64,000 bases of DNA, from assembly GCF_042665295.1 (NCBI RefSeq), contig NZ_JBHTCO010000004.1:248001-312000 (forward strand). Reading direction: 5' to 3'. The stretch's first letter is position 1. Each line of letters opens with the position of its first letter. The notes beneath the pieces were generated by a model, which saw only the letters and a program-made list of their open reading frames with translations, ran no database searches and was not told the origin of the DNA. Position numbers and translations under genes: made by a program. The DNA comes from Scopulibacillus_A cellulosilyticus. GTDB lineage: Bacteria > Bacillota > Bacilli > Bacillales > Sporolactobacillaceae. Shown here in pieces: positions 42,784 to 51,270 of this stretch.

Positions 42784-44163
42784 ATGGCATTTGATGTCGA
42801 ATGGGATTGGGAAGAAATTATTAACAGCATTTATACGGACGTCATTATTACAAACCCTGAGGGAATCGTCGTTTATGCAAATGATTCTACAGAATATTGG
42901 TTTGGAAAAAAGAAAGAGGAATTGATAGGAAGTTCAGTACTTGAACTGGAAAAACAAAATATTTTTTACCCATCGATTACAAGAAAAGTAGCCTTAACAC
43001 GAACAAAGCAAACAATCATTCAGGAAACAAACATTGGAAGAAAATTACTCGTGACAGGAAATATGATTTTCGATAAAAATGGAAGACCAAAATATATTAT
43101 TTCTTACTCTCAAGACATTACGGAATTAGAAGAATTGAAAGCTTATTTAAAGAAAGTAGAAGGGGAATTACGTCAGGCAAAGAAAAAATTGCGGGAACTG
43201 GAAAATGACAAGGAGAATGAACCGAAAATTATCGCAAGAAGTGAAAAAATGAAACATGTCATTTCAACCTTAAACAGGGTGGCAGAGACTGAAGCGACTG
43301 TCCTGTTAACCGGTGAATCAGGTGTTGGTAAAAGCTTGCTAGCCGAACACTTACATGAAATGAGCGGGAGAAAGGGAAAGCTCGTCAAAATTAATTGCGG
43401 CAGTATCCCTGAATCATTACTGGAGTCAGAACTATTCGGCTATAAATCAGGCGCTTTCACCGGAGCGAATCCAAAAGGGAAGCGGGGGCTGGTAGAAGAA
43501 GCTGAAGGAGGGACGCTGTTTTTAGACGAAATAGGAGAATTGCCCTACAACTTGCAAGTAAAGATGTTAACGCTTATTCAGGAAAAGAAATTTTACAGTA
43601 TAGGGGACACTAAACCGAAAAATGTTAATTTCCGTTTAATTGCTGCAACCAATGTCGATATTGAGAAAATGATTCAACAAGGGACTTTTAGGGAAGATCT
43701 TTATTTCCGGCTTTCGGTGATACATATTACTATTCCGCCATTAAGAGAGCGCGAGGAAGATCTGCTTGCATTGATCATGAATTTCCTTAAAACATTCAAT
43801 CACCGTTATGAGCAGAATAAAGAATTAGCCCAGGATACTATTGATTATTTACTAAATTATTCTTGGCCAGGTAACACGCGGGAATTGTCCAATATTATTG
43901 AAAGACTTGTTTTAACGGCAGACGGGCAAGTTATAACCCCTGAACAGCTGCCTTCCAAAATTAAAGCTTCTGAACAGGCGGCTTCATTTAACGAGATTGA
44001 GAGAAAGACACTCCCTGAAATGATGAGAGACACAGAGGTGAACATTCTATCTAAAGCATGGAGGCGCTGTAACAGTACAACCGAAATGGCAAAATATTTA
44101 GGAGTCAGCCAGCCGACCATTGTAAGAAAATTAAAGAAATACAAGACATCGATTCAAAAATAA
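42784..44163 (+). CDS. Sigma-54-dependent activator, PAS-AAA-Fis (activator 2)
   Basis: A 459-residue enhancer-binding protein. One PAS domain at about 8-120, a coiled linker at about 118-150 (lysine- and glutamate-rich), and a AAA+ domain with Walker A GESGVGKS at 177-184, GAFTGA at 223-228, and Walker B D248-E249. A Fis-type helix-turn-helix is at about 430-452 (STTEMAKYLGVSQPTIVRKL). AAAGGAGAG precedes the ATG. It is divergent from agmatine deiminase, whose sigma-54 promoter and two palindromes lie between the genes, so it is the likely agmatine/polyamine-responsive activator. The small single-PAS sensor suggests a soluble ligand or a protein partner. Confidence 0.92.
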   Translation: MAFDVEWDWEEIINSIYTDVIITNPEGIVVYANDSTEYWFGKKKEELIGSSVLELEKQNIFYPSITRKVALTRTKQTIIQETNIGRKLLVTGNMIFDKNGRPKYIISYSQDITELEELKAYLKKVEGELRQAKKKLRELENDKENEPKIIARSEKMKHVISTLNRVAETEATVLLTGESGVGKSLLAEHLHEMSGRKGKLVKINCGSIPESLLESELFGYKSGAFTGANPKGKRGLVEEAEGGTLFLDEIGELPYNLQVKMLTLIQEKKFYSIGDTKPKNVNFRLIAATNVDIEKMIQQGTFREDLYFRLSVIHITIPPLREREEDLLALIMNFLKTFNHRYEQNKELAQDTIDYLLNYSWPGNTRELSNIIERLVLTADGQVITPEQLPSKIKASEQAASFNEIERKTLPEMMRDTEVNILSKAWRRCNSTTEMAKYLGVSQPTIVRKLKKYKTSIQK

Positions 44164-44286
44164 TCGTAAAATGCGGATTATCGTAAATGAAACATGCGTC
44201 TCCCATAAAGTTATCACTTATTGTTAAGTCTGTTTATTAGATATACTATTTATTGTTAAATTTCACATTGCTAAGGAGAAGATATT

Positions 44287-45510
44287 ATGGTTTATACCGA
44301 TTTAAATACACCGATTCGAACTATCATGACACCGGGTCCAGTGGAAGTAGACCCCCGTGTTTTAAGAGTGATGTCAACGCCGGTTATAGGACAATTCGAT
44401 CCTGAATTCTTAAATATTATGAATGAAACAATGGATTTGCTTAAATACGTTTTTCAAACAAACAATCAATGGGCTTACCCCGTAGACGGCACATCGAGAT
44501 CCGGCTTGGAAGCCATGCTGTGCAGTGTGATTGAGCCTGGGGATAAGGTGCTTGTCCCTATATTTGGACGTTTCGGTCATCTGATTTATGAAATCGCCAG
44601 CCGCTATCATGCTGATGTTTATACCATTGAAAAAGAATGGGGAGAAGTATTTGACCCTGAAGAAATTATCACAGCAATTAAAAAGATTAACCCCAAATTA
44701 GTAGCGATTGTTCATGGTGAAACATCAACCGGCCGCTTGCAGCCATTAGAGGAGTTAGGAAAGTTCTGCCGCGAAAATGACATATTGTTAGTAGTAGATG
44801 CAGTCGCCACATTAGGCGGTGTTGACGTGAAAACAGATGACTGGTGCTTAGATGCAGTCATTGCCGGTACACAAAAATGTTTGTCAGTTCCTTCAGGTTT
44901 GGCGCCATTAACCTATAATGACCGTATTGAAAAAATTTTATTGGAACGAAAAAACATTGAACGGGGTTTATCAGAAGGCTCTATTAATAAAAGAAGAATT
45001 CAAAGCAACTATTTTGATTTAAGCCAAATTCAAGATTATTGGAGCCCGGATCGTCTTAATCATCACACGGAAGCGACCTCAATGCTTTATGCATTGCGCG
45101 AAGGTCTGCGTTTAGTTAAAGAAGAAGGTCTAAAAGCGCGATTCGAACGTCACCTTTTAAATGAAAAAGCTTTATTAGCCGGGTTGAAAGCTTTAGGGGT
45201 AGAACTATTCGGGGACAATCGTTATAAAATGCCTGTTGTCACATGTATTAACATCCCCGATGGCATTAATGATGAAAGCGTACGGGCAACATTACTCCAT
45301 GATTTCGGTATTGAAATAGCTGGGACATTCGGACCTTTAAAAGGGCAAATTTGGAGAGTCGGAACTATGGGGTACAGCTGCAGTAAGAAAAATATTTTAC
45401 ATTTTCTTGGAGCATTTGAAGCTGTACTTATTAAGGAAGGTGCACAGGTTAATAGGGGTGAAGGGTTACAAGCCGCGCTGCAAGTCTATGACAATATAAG
45501 GGGAGAATAA
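44287..45510 (+). CDS. pucG: Ureidoglycine-glyoxylate aminotransferase (PucG)
   Basis: A 407-residue class V PLP aminotransferase that follows B. subtilis PucG along its length: RTIMTPGPVEVDPRVLRVMS, GQFDPEFLNIMNETM, YPVDGTSRSGLEA, GRFGHLIYEIASRY, GTQKCLSVPSGLAP (PLP lysine), LNHHTEATSMLYALREG. PucG transfers the amino group of (S)-ureidoglycine to glyoxylate, giving glycine and oxalurate in purine (allantoin) breakdown. AAGGAG precedes the ATG. It is followed by a Rossmann-fold protein two bases after its stop. No other purine-ring gene is in the window, so a broader glyoxylate aminotransferase role is possible. Confidence 0.85.
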   Translation: MVYTDLNTPIRTIMTPGPVEVDPRVLRVMSTPVIGQFDPEFLNIMNETMDLLKYVFQTNNQWAYPVDGTSRSGLEAMLCSVIEPGDKVLVPIFGRFGHLIYEIASRYHADVYTIEKEWGEVFDPEEIITAIKKINPKLVAIVHGETSTGRLQPLEELGKFCRENDILLVVDAVATLGGVDVKTDDWCLDAVIAGTQKCLSVPSGLAPLTYNDRIEKILLERKNIERGLSEGSINKRRIQSNYFDLSQIQDYWSPDRLNHHTEATSMLYALREGLRLVKEEGLKARFERHLLNEKALLAGLKALGVELFGDNRYKMPVVTCINIPDGINDESVRATLLHDFGIEIAGTFGPLKGQIWRVGTMGYSCSKKNILHFLGAFEAVLIKEGAQVNRGEGLQAALQVYDNIRGE

Positions 45511-45512
45511 CA

Positions 45513-46073
45513 ATGGGACATGATCTAATTGTCGGCGGTACGGGAATGTTAAAGCAGGTTTCTGTTTGGTTGGCTTCACAAGGGCGCAAAGTTACTATTA
45601 TCGGAAGGAACCAAGAGAAATTTAAGAAGATCCAAAATTCAGCTGCAAATCCGGAAAATCTTTACTTTCTTAACGTTGATTATTATGATATTAATCCATT
45701 CACAGACCATCTGATAAAGACAATTAAAAAGCATGGCCCTTTTGATAGAGCGGTTGTTTGGATGCGTTCATCCGCAAAGGAATCATTGCAAAAGCTTGTG
45801 GACATTCTCTCTTCGACAACGGAACATCAATGGTCGCTTTTTCATGTGCTTGGGAGCAGCGCCAGCCGTCCATTATCTAATCGTCAGCCGGAATGCCCTG
45901 TAAATGTTGACTACCACCAAGTTATATTAGGTTTTGAAATTCAGAACAACGGGGAATCGAGATGGTTAACGCATGATGAGATTTCAAACGGTGTTATTCA
46001 TGCTATGAAAAATAAAGACAGAACATCTATTATCGGTCAAGTAGAGCCTTGGTCTATGCGGCCAGAATATTAA
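45513..46073 (+). CDS. Short Rossmann-fold (SDR-like) protein
   Basis: A 186-residue soluble protein. GGTGMLKQVSVWLASQGRKVTIIGRN at the start is a nucleotide-binding Rossmann motif with the Arg of NADP-type enzymes, and the pattern FHVLGSSASRP resembles the catalytic-Ser strand of short-chain dehydrogenases. The usual Tyr-x3-Lys is replaced by VDYHQVILGFE, so it may be an atypical or non-catalytic member. It starts two bases after the PucG stop, so it is translated with it. Role unknown. Confidence 0.7.
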   Translation: MGHDLIVGGTGMLKQVSVWLASQGRKVTIIGRNQEKFKKIQNSAANPENLYFLNVDYYDINPFTDHLIKTIKKHGPFDRAVVWMRSSAKESLQKLVDILSSTTEHQWSLFHVLGSSASRPLSNRQPECPVNVDYHQVILGFEIQNNGESRWLTHDEISNGVIHAMKNKDRTSIIGQVEPWSMRPEY

Positions 46074-46157
46074 TGAACATTCCCCCTTTCACTCATTATG
46101 GATAATTTTTTCTCTAAAGCGAAAAATAGAAAGGTTAGAGTCAAAATTTTAAGGCGG

Positions 46158-46203
46158 GTTTTTATATTTAAAATCTGTTAAAGATAACTTTTAAATATAA
46201 AAC
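46158..46203. promoter_or_regulatory. Long inverted repeat upstream of aminotransferase
   Basis: TTTTATATTTAAAA (46160-46173) and its complement (46189-46202), 15-base loop, with an outer G/C pair. It lies 33 bp before the start codon. Possible operator pair or hairpin. Confidence 0.5.
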
Positions 46204-46235
46204 TCCCTGCGATATGCAGTGTTAAGGGGGATAAT

Positions 46236-47384
46236 ATGTATAAAAATATATTAAGAACGCCTGGTCCGACTCCTGTACCTGAACAAGTAAAAGAAGCTAT
46301 GAATCATGATATGATCAGCCATAGAAGTGAAGAGTTCGTCCGGCTTTTTCATAAAGCATCTAATCAAATAAAGCCGATTTTTGGAACAGAGCAAGATGTA
46401 TTCATCATTGCGGGGAGCGGAACATCAGTTTTGGAAGCCGCTGTTGTTAATACAATTTCACCCGGGGACGAAGTCGTCGTTGTATCCATAGGCGCTTTTG
46501 GCGACAGGTTTGTCTCAATTTGTGAAACATATGGTGCTGCGGTTCATAAATTAGAGATTGAGTGGGGGAAAGCGTGCAGTGCAGATGACTTAGCTCAATT
46601 TTTAAAACAATTTAAGAACATTAAGGCCGTATTTGCAACGTATAACGAAACATCCACAGGGGTATTAAATCCAATTGACAGTTTAGCAAAGGCTGTCCAT
46701 GCTCATAGTGAAGCGTTATTTATTGTTGATGGCGTCAGCTGCATTGGCGGAGTTCAAGCAAAAATGGACGATTGGGGTATTGATATTCTTGTTACCGGCT
46801 CACAAAAAGCGATGATGCTTCCTCCGGGACTGGCCTTTATAGGTGTTAGCAAAAAGGCTTGGCATGTCATCGAAAATAACAATGCCCCGGCTTATTATTT
46901 AGATTTAAAGCAGTACCGTGAATGGTATAGAAAGGACATGACACCAAACACACCTGCTGTCTCTCTTATTTATGGACTTTCAGAAGTATGCGATATGATT
47001 GAAACAGAAGGATTTGAACAAACCGTACAAAGGCATCAATTACTGAAAAAAATGGTCCGTGAAGCTATGGCCGCATTAAAGCTGCCGCTTTTAACTAATG
47101 AACAGGACGGATCTCCTACCGTGACGGCCGTTTGTGCACCGCCTCAGCTTGACATAGAGGAGATTCGTAAACATCTTAAAAAGAAATACCATTTAGATTT
47201 GGCAGGCGGATTAGGACAATTAGAGGGAAAAATATTTAGATTCGGCCACATGGGGTACTGTTTCCCAAGTGATATATTAGAGGCAGTTTCTTTAATTGAA
47301 TGTGCTTTAAGTGATTATAAATATCCATATGATTTAGGAGCGGGGGTAAAAGCAGCTCAGAAAGTCTATTCGGCACATATTTAA
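46236..47384 (+). CDS. Class V aminotransferase (alanine/serine-glyoxylate type)
   Basis: A 382-residue PLP enzyme. LRTPGPTPVPEQVKEAM, SHRSEEFVRLFH, GSGTSVLEAAVVN, TYNETSTGVLNP, VDGVSCIGG and the PLP lysine in TGSQKAMMLPPG are typical of alanine- or serine-glyoxylate aminotransferases. It is a distant paralog of the PucG gene just upstream. AAGGGG precedes the ATG. The long inverted repeat in front of it suggests its own regulation. Substrate pair is unknown; glyoxylate as acceptor is likely, which could link it to the glycolaldehyde/glyoxylate branch. Confidence 0.8.
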   Translation: MYKNILRTPGPTPVPEQVKEAMNHDMISHRSEEFVRLFHKASNQIKPIFGTEQDVFIIAGSGTSVLEAAVVNTISPGDEVVVVSIGAFGDRFVSICETYGAAVHKLEIEWGKACSADDLAQFLKQFKNIKAVFATYNETSTGVLNPIDSLAKAVHAHSEALFIVDGVSCIGGVQAKMDDWGIDILVTGSQKAMMLPPGLAFIGVSKKAWHVIENNNAPAYYLDLKQYREWYRKDMTPNTPAVSLIYGLSEVCDMIETEGFEQTVQRHQLLKKMVREAMAALKLPLLTNEQDGSPTVTAVCAPPQLDIEEIRKHLKKKYHLDLAGGLGQLEGKIFRFGHMGYCFPSDILEAVSLIECALSDYKYPYDLGAGVKAAQKVYSAHI

Positions 47385-47419
47385 GTAAGATTCAATGTTT
47401 TATTCATTTTGGGATTTTT

Positions 47420-47452
47420 CCGCTGAACATATTCAGTGGCTCGCTTTTTTTA
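47420..47452 (+). terminator. Rho-independent terminator
   Basis: CCGCTGAA, four-base loop, TTCAGTGG (one G-T pair), then CTCGCTTTTTTTATT. Confidence 0.78.
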
Positions 47453-47470
47453 TTGTAACTTGAAAAAGTC

Positions 47471-47806
47471 TTAATCATGAATTGTTACCCGCGTACCGAT
47501 TGGGACCATTTTAGATAACTCCAGGACATCGCGATTGTACATACGGATGCAGCCGTGAGAAACATCCTTGCCAATTGATGAAGGATTGTTCGTGCCATGG
47601 ATACCGTAATGCTTCTTGGAAAGCCCCATCCACATCACACCAAAAGGTCCGCCCGGATGGGGATCTTTATTTATAATTTTATAAACACCCGTTGGCGTAG
47701 GCGTCAACATTTTACCTACCGCAATTGGATACTGTTTAATAAGATGATGATCATTATATAAGGTCAATTTATGTTTTTTGACAGATACATCAATTGAATA
47801 TGTCAT
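47471..47806 (-). CDS. Small L,D-transpeptidase (YkuD domain)
   Basis: A 111-residue protein that is almost only a YkuD catalytic domain. The active-site segment is HGTNNPSSIGKDVSHGCIRM (conserved His, and Cys in SHGCIR); the strand TPTPTGVYKI precedes it. Such enzymes make 3-3 crosslinks or attach groups to the cell-wall stem peptide. No LysM domain or clear signal peptide is present, unlike B. subtilis YkuD, so export is unclear. AAGGGTG precedes the ATG. It is a single gene, convergent with the aminotransferase gene. Confidence 0.85.
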   Translation of the reverse strand: MTYSIDVSVKKHKLTLYNDHHLIKQYPIAVGKMLTPTPTGVYKIINKDPHPGGPFGVMWMGLSKKHYGIHGTNNPSSIGKDVSHGCIRMYNRDVLELSKMVPIGTRVTIHD

Positions 47807-48007
47807 GTTATCACCCTTTTAACAGGGATTTAGTTATAACTTAACAGCCTTGAAAGGAATTTTTATATTATTAAATGCTGATTTTAAGGATAGGTGACTT
47901 TGTGAAGGGGTGTTGTAATATAGAAACTTGGTCTTAAGCATTTTTAATAAAAAATCTCTTTATTAGTGCTATAATAAATATAGGAATTAAGATCACACTT
48001 ATTTTGC

Positions 48008-48084
48008 CGGGAAGTAGCTCAGCTTGGCAGAGCACCACGTTCGGGACGTGGGGGTCGCAGGTTCAAATCCTGTCTTCCCGACCA
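48008..48084 (+). tRNA. tRNA-Pro (anticodon CGG)
   Basis: A complete 77-base cloverleaf: acceptor stem CGGGAAG/CTTCCCG, D arm TAGCTCAGCTTGGCAGAGC, anticodon arm CCACG-TTCGGGA-CGTGG with anticodon CGG, T arm with TTCAAAT, and an encoded CCA end. A TATAAT box lies at 47970. It reads CCG proline codons. The 224 bases after it up to the MgtC gene hold a possible weak terminator near 48129-48172 and nothing else clear. Confidence 0.95.
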
Positions 48085-48308
48085 TACATACGTTTTTTGA
48101 ATGCAAAGCCGGACAGCCGGGTCTGCAGTTAAGAAGTCGTTTCTTTCGATCAAAAGAAGAAGCGGCTTTTTTAATTAGCACGAAGGCAACATTCATACTG
48201 CAACATGTCACGTATTTAGATAATTTGCAATTGGTGTTTATTTCTTTTAAAGTTAATTTAATAATTCATTAAATCGGGAATACATATATCGAAAGGGGCA
48301 AGGGAGAG

Positions 48309-48980
48309 ATGAATATGGAGTTTGAATTCATTGCTCGCCTCGTTTTAGCCGGTATTCTGGGGGCGCTTATTGGATTTGAGAGGGAAAGGCGCTATAAAGA
48401 AGCGGGGCTGAGAACGCATTTTTTGGTTTCAGTTGGAAGCGCCCTTATCATGATTATCTCTAAATATGCTTTTGGTGATATTTTACACCAAAATAATATA
48501 GGGTTGGATCCGAGCCGGATTGCCGCACAGGTTGTCAGCGGCGTTGGTTTTTTGGGAGCAGGCACTATCCTTGTACAACGTCAATCCGTTCGCGGGTTAA
48601 CAACAGCGGCAGGTTTGTGGGCCACTTCTGCCGTCGGATTAGCAATTGGTGCAGGCATGTATTTAGTAGGTATTCTTGGTGCATTACTGATTCTTTTAGG
48701 ATTGGAAGTGCTGAAGCTTATTTTTAAATCAGTCCTGCCAACTAAAACTTATAAATTATCTGTTCAAACTTATTCTAATGAAATGACACCAGCCATTGTC
48801 GATATTTTATCAGCAAACAATCTTACGGTATCTGAATATCAGGTGAAATTAAGACAAACCGACAATGGCACGCTATATATTATAGATTTCCAGCTTAATC
48901 CGATAAAAGCGATAAAAGAAAATCAAATTACAAAAGACCTTCAAGCATTGCATGACATTGAAACAATTAAATTTAAATAG
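48309..48980 (+). CDS. MgtC/SapB family membrane protein
   Basis: A 223-residue protein with about five membrane segments in the first 150 residues (LAGILGALIGFERERRYKEAGLRTH, VGFLGAGTILVQ, GLTTAAGLWATSAVGLAIGAGMY) and a soluble C-terminal ACT-like domain from about 150. The N-terminal motif is characteristic of MgtC/SapB proteins, which affect magnesium homeostasis and, in pathogens, F-type ATPase activity. ATG 48309 and ATG 48315 are possible starts. It is a stand-alone gene between the tRNA and a terminator; no magnesium riboswitch is visible upstream. Confidence 0.88.
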   Translation: MNMEFEFIARLVLAGILGALIGFERERRYKEAGLRTHFLVSVGSALIMIISKYAFGDILHQNNIGLDPSRIAAQVVSGVGFLGAGTILVQRQSVRGLTTAAGLWATSAVGLAIGAGMYLVGILGALLILLGLEVLKLIFKSVLPTKTYKLSVQTYSNEMTPAIVDILSANNLTVSEYQVKLRQTDNGTLYIIDFQLNPIKAIKENQITKDLQALHDIETIKFK

Positions 48981-49041
48981 AGTATAAGCTGAAAATGAAA
49001 TTTGGACTTTACCGAACATAAAATAATAAGACTTTAATTTG

Positions 49042-49078
49042 AACCGCTTTTCTTGTATAGAGAAAAGCGGTTGTTTTA
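49042..49078 (+). terminator. Rho-independent terminator
   Basis: AACCGCTTTTCT (49042-49053) and its complement ending at 49072, then GTTTTAA. Confidence 0.85.
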
Positions 49079-49175
49079 ATGTTAAAAATACCAAAAGTAT
49101 CTAAAATATGTATTGGAAATATACGAAACAGTCAGTCAAATGTTAAAATAATATTAGTCTGTGGAGGGGATATTA

Positions 49176-50996
49176 ATGACTCGCTTAATGGGGATTCAGG
49201 AGCTGGCCCAGCAAGTAGCAGATGCCATTTCTGCAGCTTTAAAGATTGAGACCGAAATTATTGACGAGACAATGACGGTCGTTGCGGCAACGGGTCAATG
49301 TAAAAATAGAATTAATACAAAGGAAGAGCATGGTGAAAAGGATGCCGGTTATTTATACGGAAGGGTATTAACAACAAATAAAGCTTTCGTTGTAGAGGAT
49401 GCCCGTAATGACCCCACTTATGATCCTTCTTTTTCAACCGGTCAAGTTGAAGAAGTTGCTGAAATCTGCTGTCCGATTGATTATAACGGGGAAGTGATCG
49501 GGGTTATTGGCTTGATTGCTTTCAATGAGTCTCATCATCGCCGTTTAATGGATAATCAGGAGCACATGTTGAATTTCCTGCAGCGAATGGCGCAGCTATT
49601 AACGAGCAAAGTGTCTGAAAGGGAAGCAGTTAAGCAATGGAAGTTAGCGACAAGCCGGCTTAATACGCTGATAGAATCCATTCATGAGGGAATCATTGCA
49701 ATTGATGAAAAAGGTGTGATTACTCATTGCAATCGTACTGCAGAAGTTTTAATCAGGCAAAAGAAAGAAGCATTAATCGGGAAAAGGCTTGATGAAATTT
49801 GGAAAGGCTCTCCGATGCTTGAAGTCTTAAAAACAGGCGTTGGCTATACTGAAAAAGAGGAAATCTATGAATTAAACAACCATCACATGCATTTGGTTGT
49901 GACAGCCATGCCAATTAGAAATCATATAAAAACATATGGTGTTGTTTCATCATTCAGACGGATGGCTGATGTCAGGAAGCTTGCTTACTCTTTAACAACA
50001 GGCAGGAAAGGCTTATCCTTTTCAGACATCATTGGAGAAAGCAAAATTCTGAAAAAGGTAAAGAAGCTGGCGTACCAGGTCAGTAATAGTGATTCTAATA
50101 TTATGTTGACCGGTGAAAGCGGTACAGGCAAGGACTTTTTTGCCAATGCCATTCATACAGCCAGCGCCCGGGCAAATGGACCGTTTATATCAGTCAATTG
50201 CGGAGCCATTCCGGAAACTTTACTGGAAAGTGAATTGTTTGGCTATGAAAAAGGGGCTTTTACAGGGGCGAACAAAGAAGGTAAGATCGGTAAATTTGAA
50301 ATGGCCGACGGCGGGACTATTTTTTTAGATGAGATCGGTGATATGCCTTTGCACCTGCAAGTCAAATTACTTCATGTACTGCAAAATAAAGTAATTGAGC
50401 GGGTTGGCGGAAGAAAAATGATTCCGATAGATGTAAGAGTCATTGCTGCAACAAATAAAAGTCTTGAGACCATGATTCAAGAAGGTGAATTCCGCTCGGA
50501 TTTATATTTTAGGCTTAACGTCATTCCGCTTTCTATTCCGCCTTTGCGAAACAGGAAGGAAGATATACCGCTTCTAATGGAGCATTTCTTAAAAGATATC
50601 AGAGGAAAACTGGCTAAATCAATTAATGGCTTTCATCCTGATGTGATAGAGATGTTTCAAAATTACAGTTGGCCGGGGAATGTCCGGGAGCTGGAAAATG
50701 CGGTTGAATATGCCGTCAATATGGAGACAGAGAACGAAATCACAATTTCCAGCATTCCGGCGAGAATTGCTAATCAGCAAGAAGTAAGCATGACAGCAAA
50801 AGGATCTCTTAAAGAACGTTTACGACAGCATGAAAAAGTGATTTTAAAAGACATGCTTAATGAGTATGGAACATCATTGAAAGCCAAAAAAGAAATGGCT
50901 TCACAACTTAAAATCAGTCTGGCAACATTGTATAGAAAGTTTGAGGAATATGAACTTCTCAATAATGAGAATGATTTATCAAAAATAAGAAATTAG
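49176..50996 (+). CDS. Sigma-54-dependent activator with GAF/diacid-like sensor, PAS, AAA, HTH (activator 3)
   Basis: A 606-residue enhancer-binding protein from ATG 49176 (GGAGGGG just upstream; GTG 49161 would precede that site). Residues about 1-145 resemble the GAF-like sugar-diacid recognition domain of CdaR proteins (GIQELAQQVADAISAAL, CPIDYNGEVIGVIGLIAF). PAS is at about 160-265. The AAA+ domain has Walker A GESGTGKD at 313-320, GAFTGA at 360-365 and a FLDEIGD Walker B. A Fis-type helix-turn-helix lies near the C-terminus (KKEMASQLKISLATLYRKF). It lies next to the aminotransferase/aldehyde dehydrogenase genes with a sigma-54 promoter, which are its likely targets. Confidence 0.92.
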   Translation: MTRLMGIQELAQQVADAISAALKIETEIIDETMTVVAATGQCKNRINTKEEHGEKDAGYLYGRVLTTNKAFVVEDARNDPTYDPSFSTGQVEEVAEICCPIDYNGEVIGVIGLIAFNESHHRRLMDNQEHMLNFLQRMAQLLTSKVSEREAVKQWKLATSRLNTLIESIHEGIIAIDEKGVITHCNRTAEVLIRQKKEALIGKRLDEIWKGSPMLEVLKTGVGYTEKEEIYELNNHHMHLVVTAMPIRNHIKTYGVVSSFRRMADVRKLAYSLTTGRKGLSFSDIIGESKILKKVKKLAYQVSNSDSNIMLTGESGTGKDFFANAIHTASARANGPFISVNCGAIPETLLESELFGYEKGAFTGANKEGKIGKFEMADGGTIFLDEIGDMPLHLQVKLLHVLQNKVIERVGGRKMIPIDVRVIAATNKSLETMIQEGEFRSDLYFRLNVIPLSIPPLRNRKEDIPLLMEHFLKDIRGKLAKSINGFHPDVIEMFQNYSWPGNVRELENAVEYAVNMETENEITISSIPARIANQQEVSMTAKGSLKERLRQHEKVILKDMLNEYGTSLKAKKEMASQLKISLATLYRKFEEYELLNNENDLSKIRN

Positions 50997-51053
50997 TGAC
51001 GTATTTGTGTCAATAAAGGGGATTATAAGTTTATATAAAGCAACTTTATTATT

Positions 51054-51083
51054 AAACTTCTCATTTTTGAGAAGTTTATTTTT
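51054..51083 (+). terminator. Rho-independent terminator
   Basis: AAACTTCTC, six-base loop, GAGAAGTTT, then ATTTTTGTC. Confidence 0.85.
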
Positions 51084-51205
51084 GTCTCTTTAAATTCTTC
51101 CAAATTTTATAATAACACTTTTTTAATAATTAAATCCTTGGAGCATAAGGCTTTCGCGCTGAAACAACCATCTTTTTTATTTAAAGATACCCTTAAAATT
51201 AAATT

Positions 51206-51221
51206 TGGCATTTAACTTGCA
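51206..51221 (+). promoter_or_regulatory. Sigma-54 -24/-12 promoter
   Basis: TGGCAT, TTAAC, TTGCA with correct spacing, 50 bp before the aminotransferase start. Confidence 0.85.
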
Positions 51222-51270
51222 TGAATAATGGTGAGACGATTAAAAATCTAACAAGGAAGGAATTTAAATT

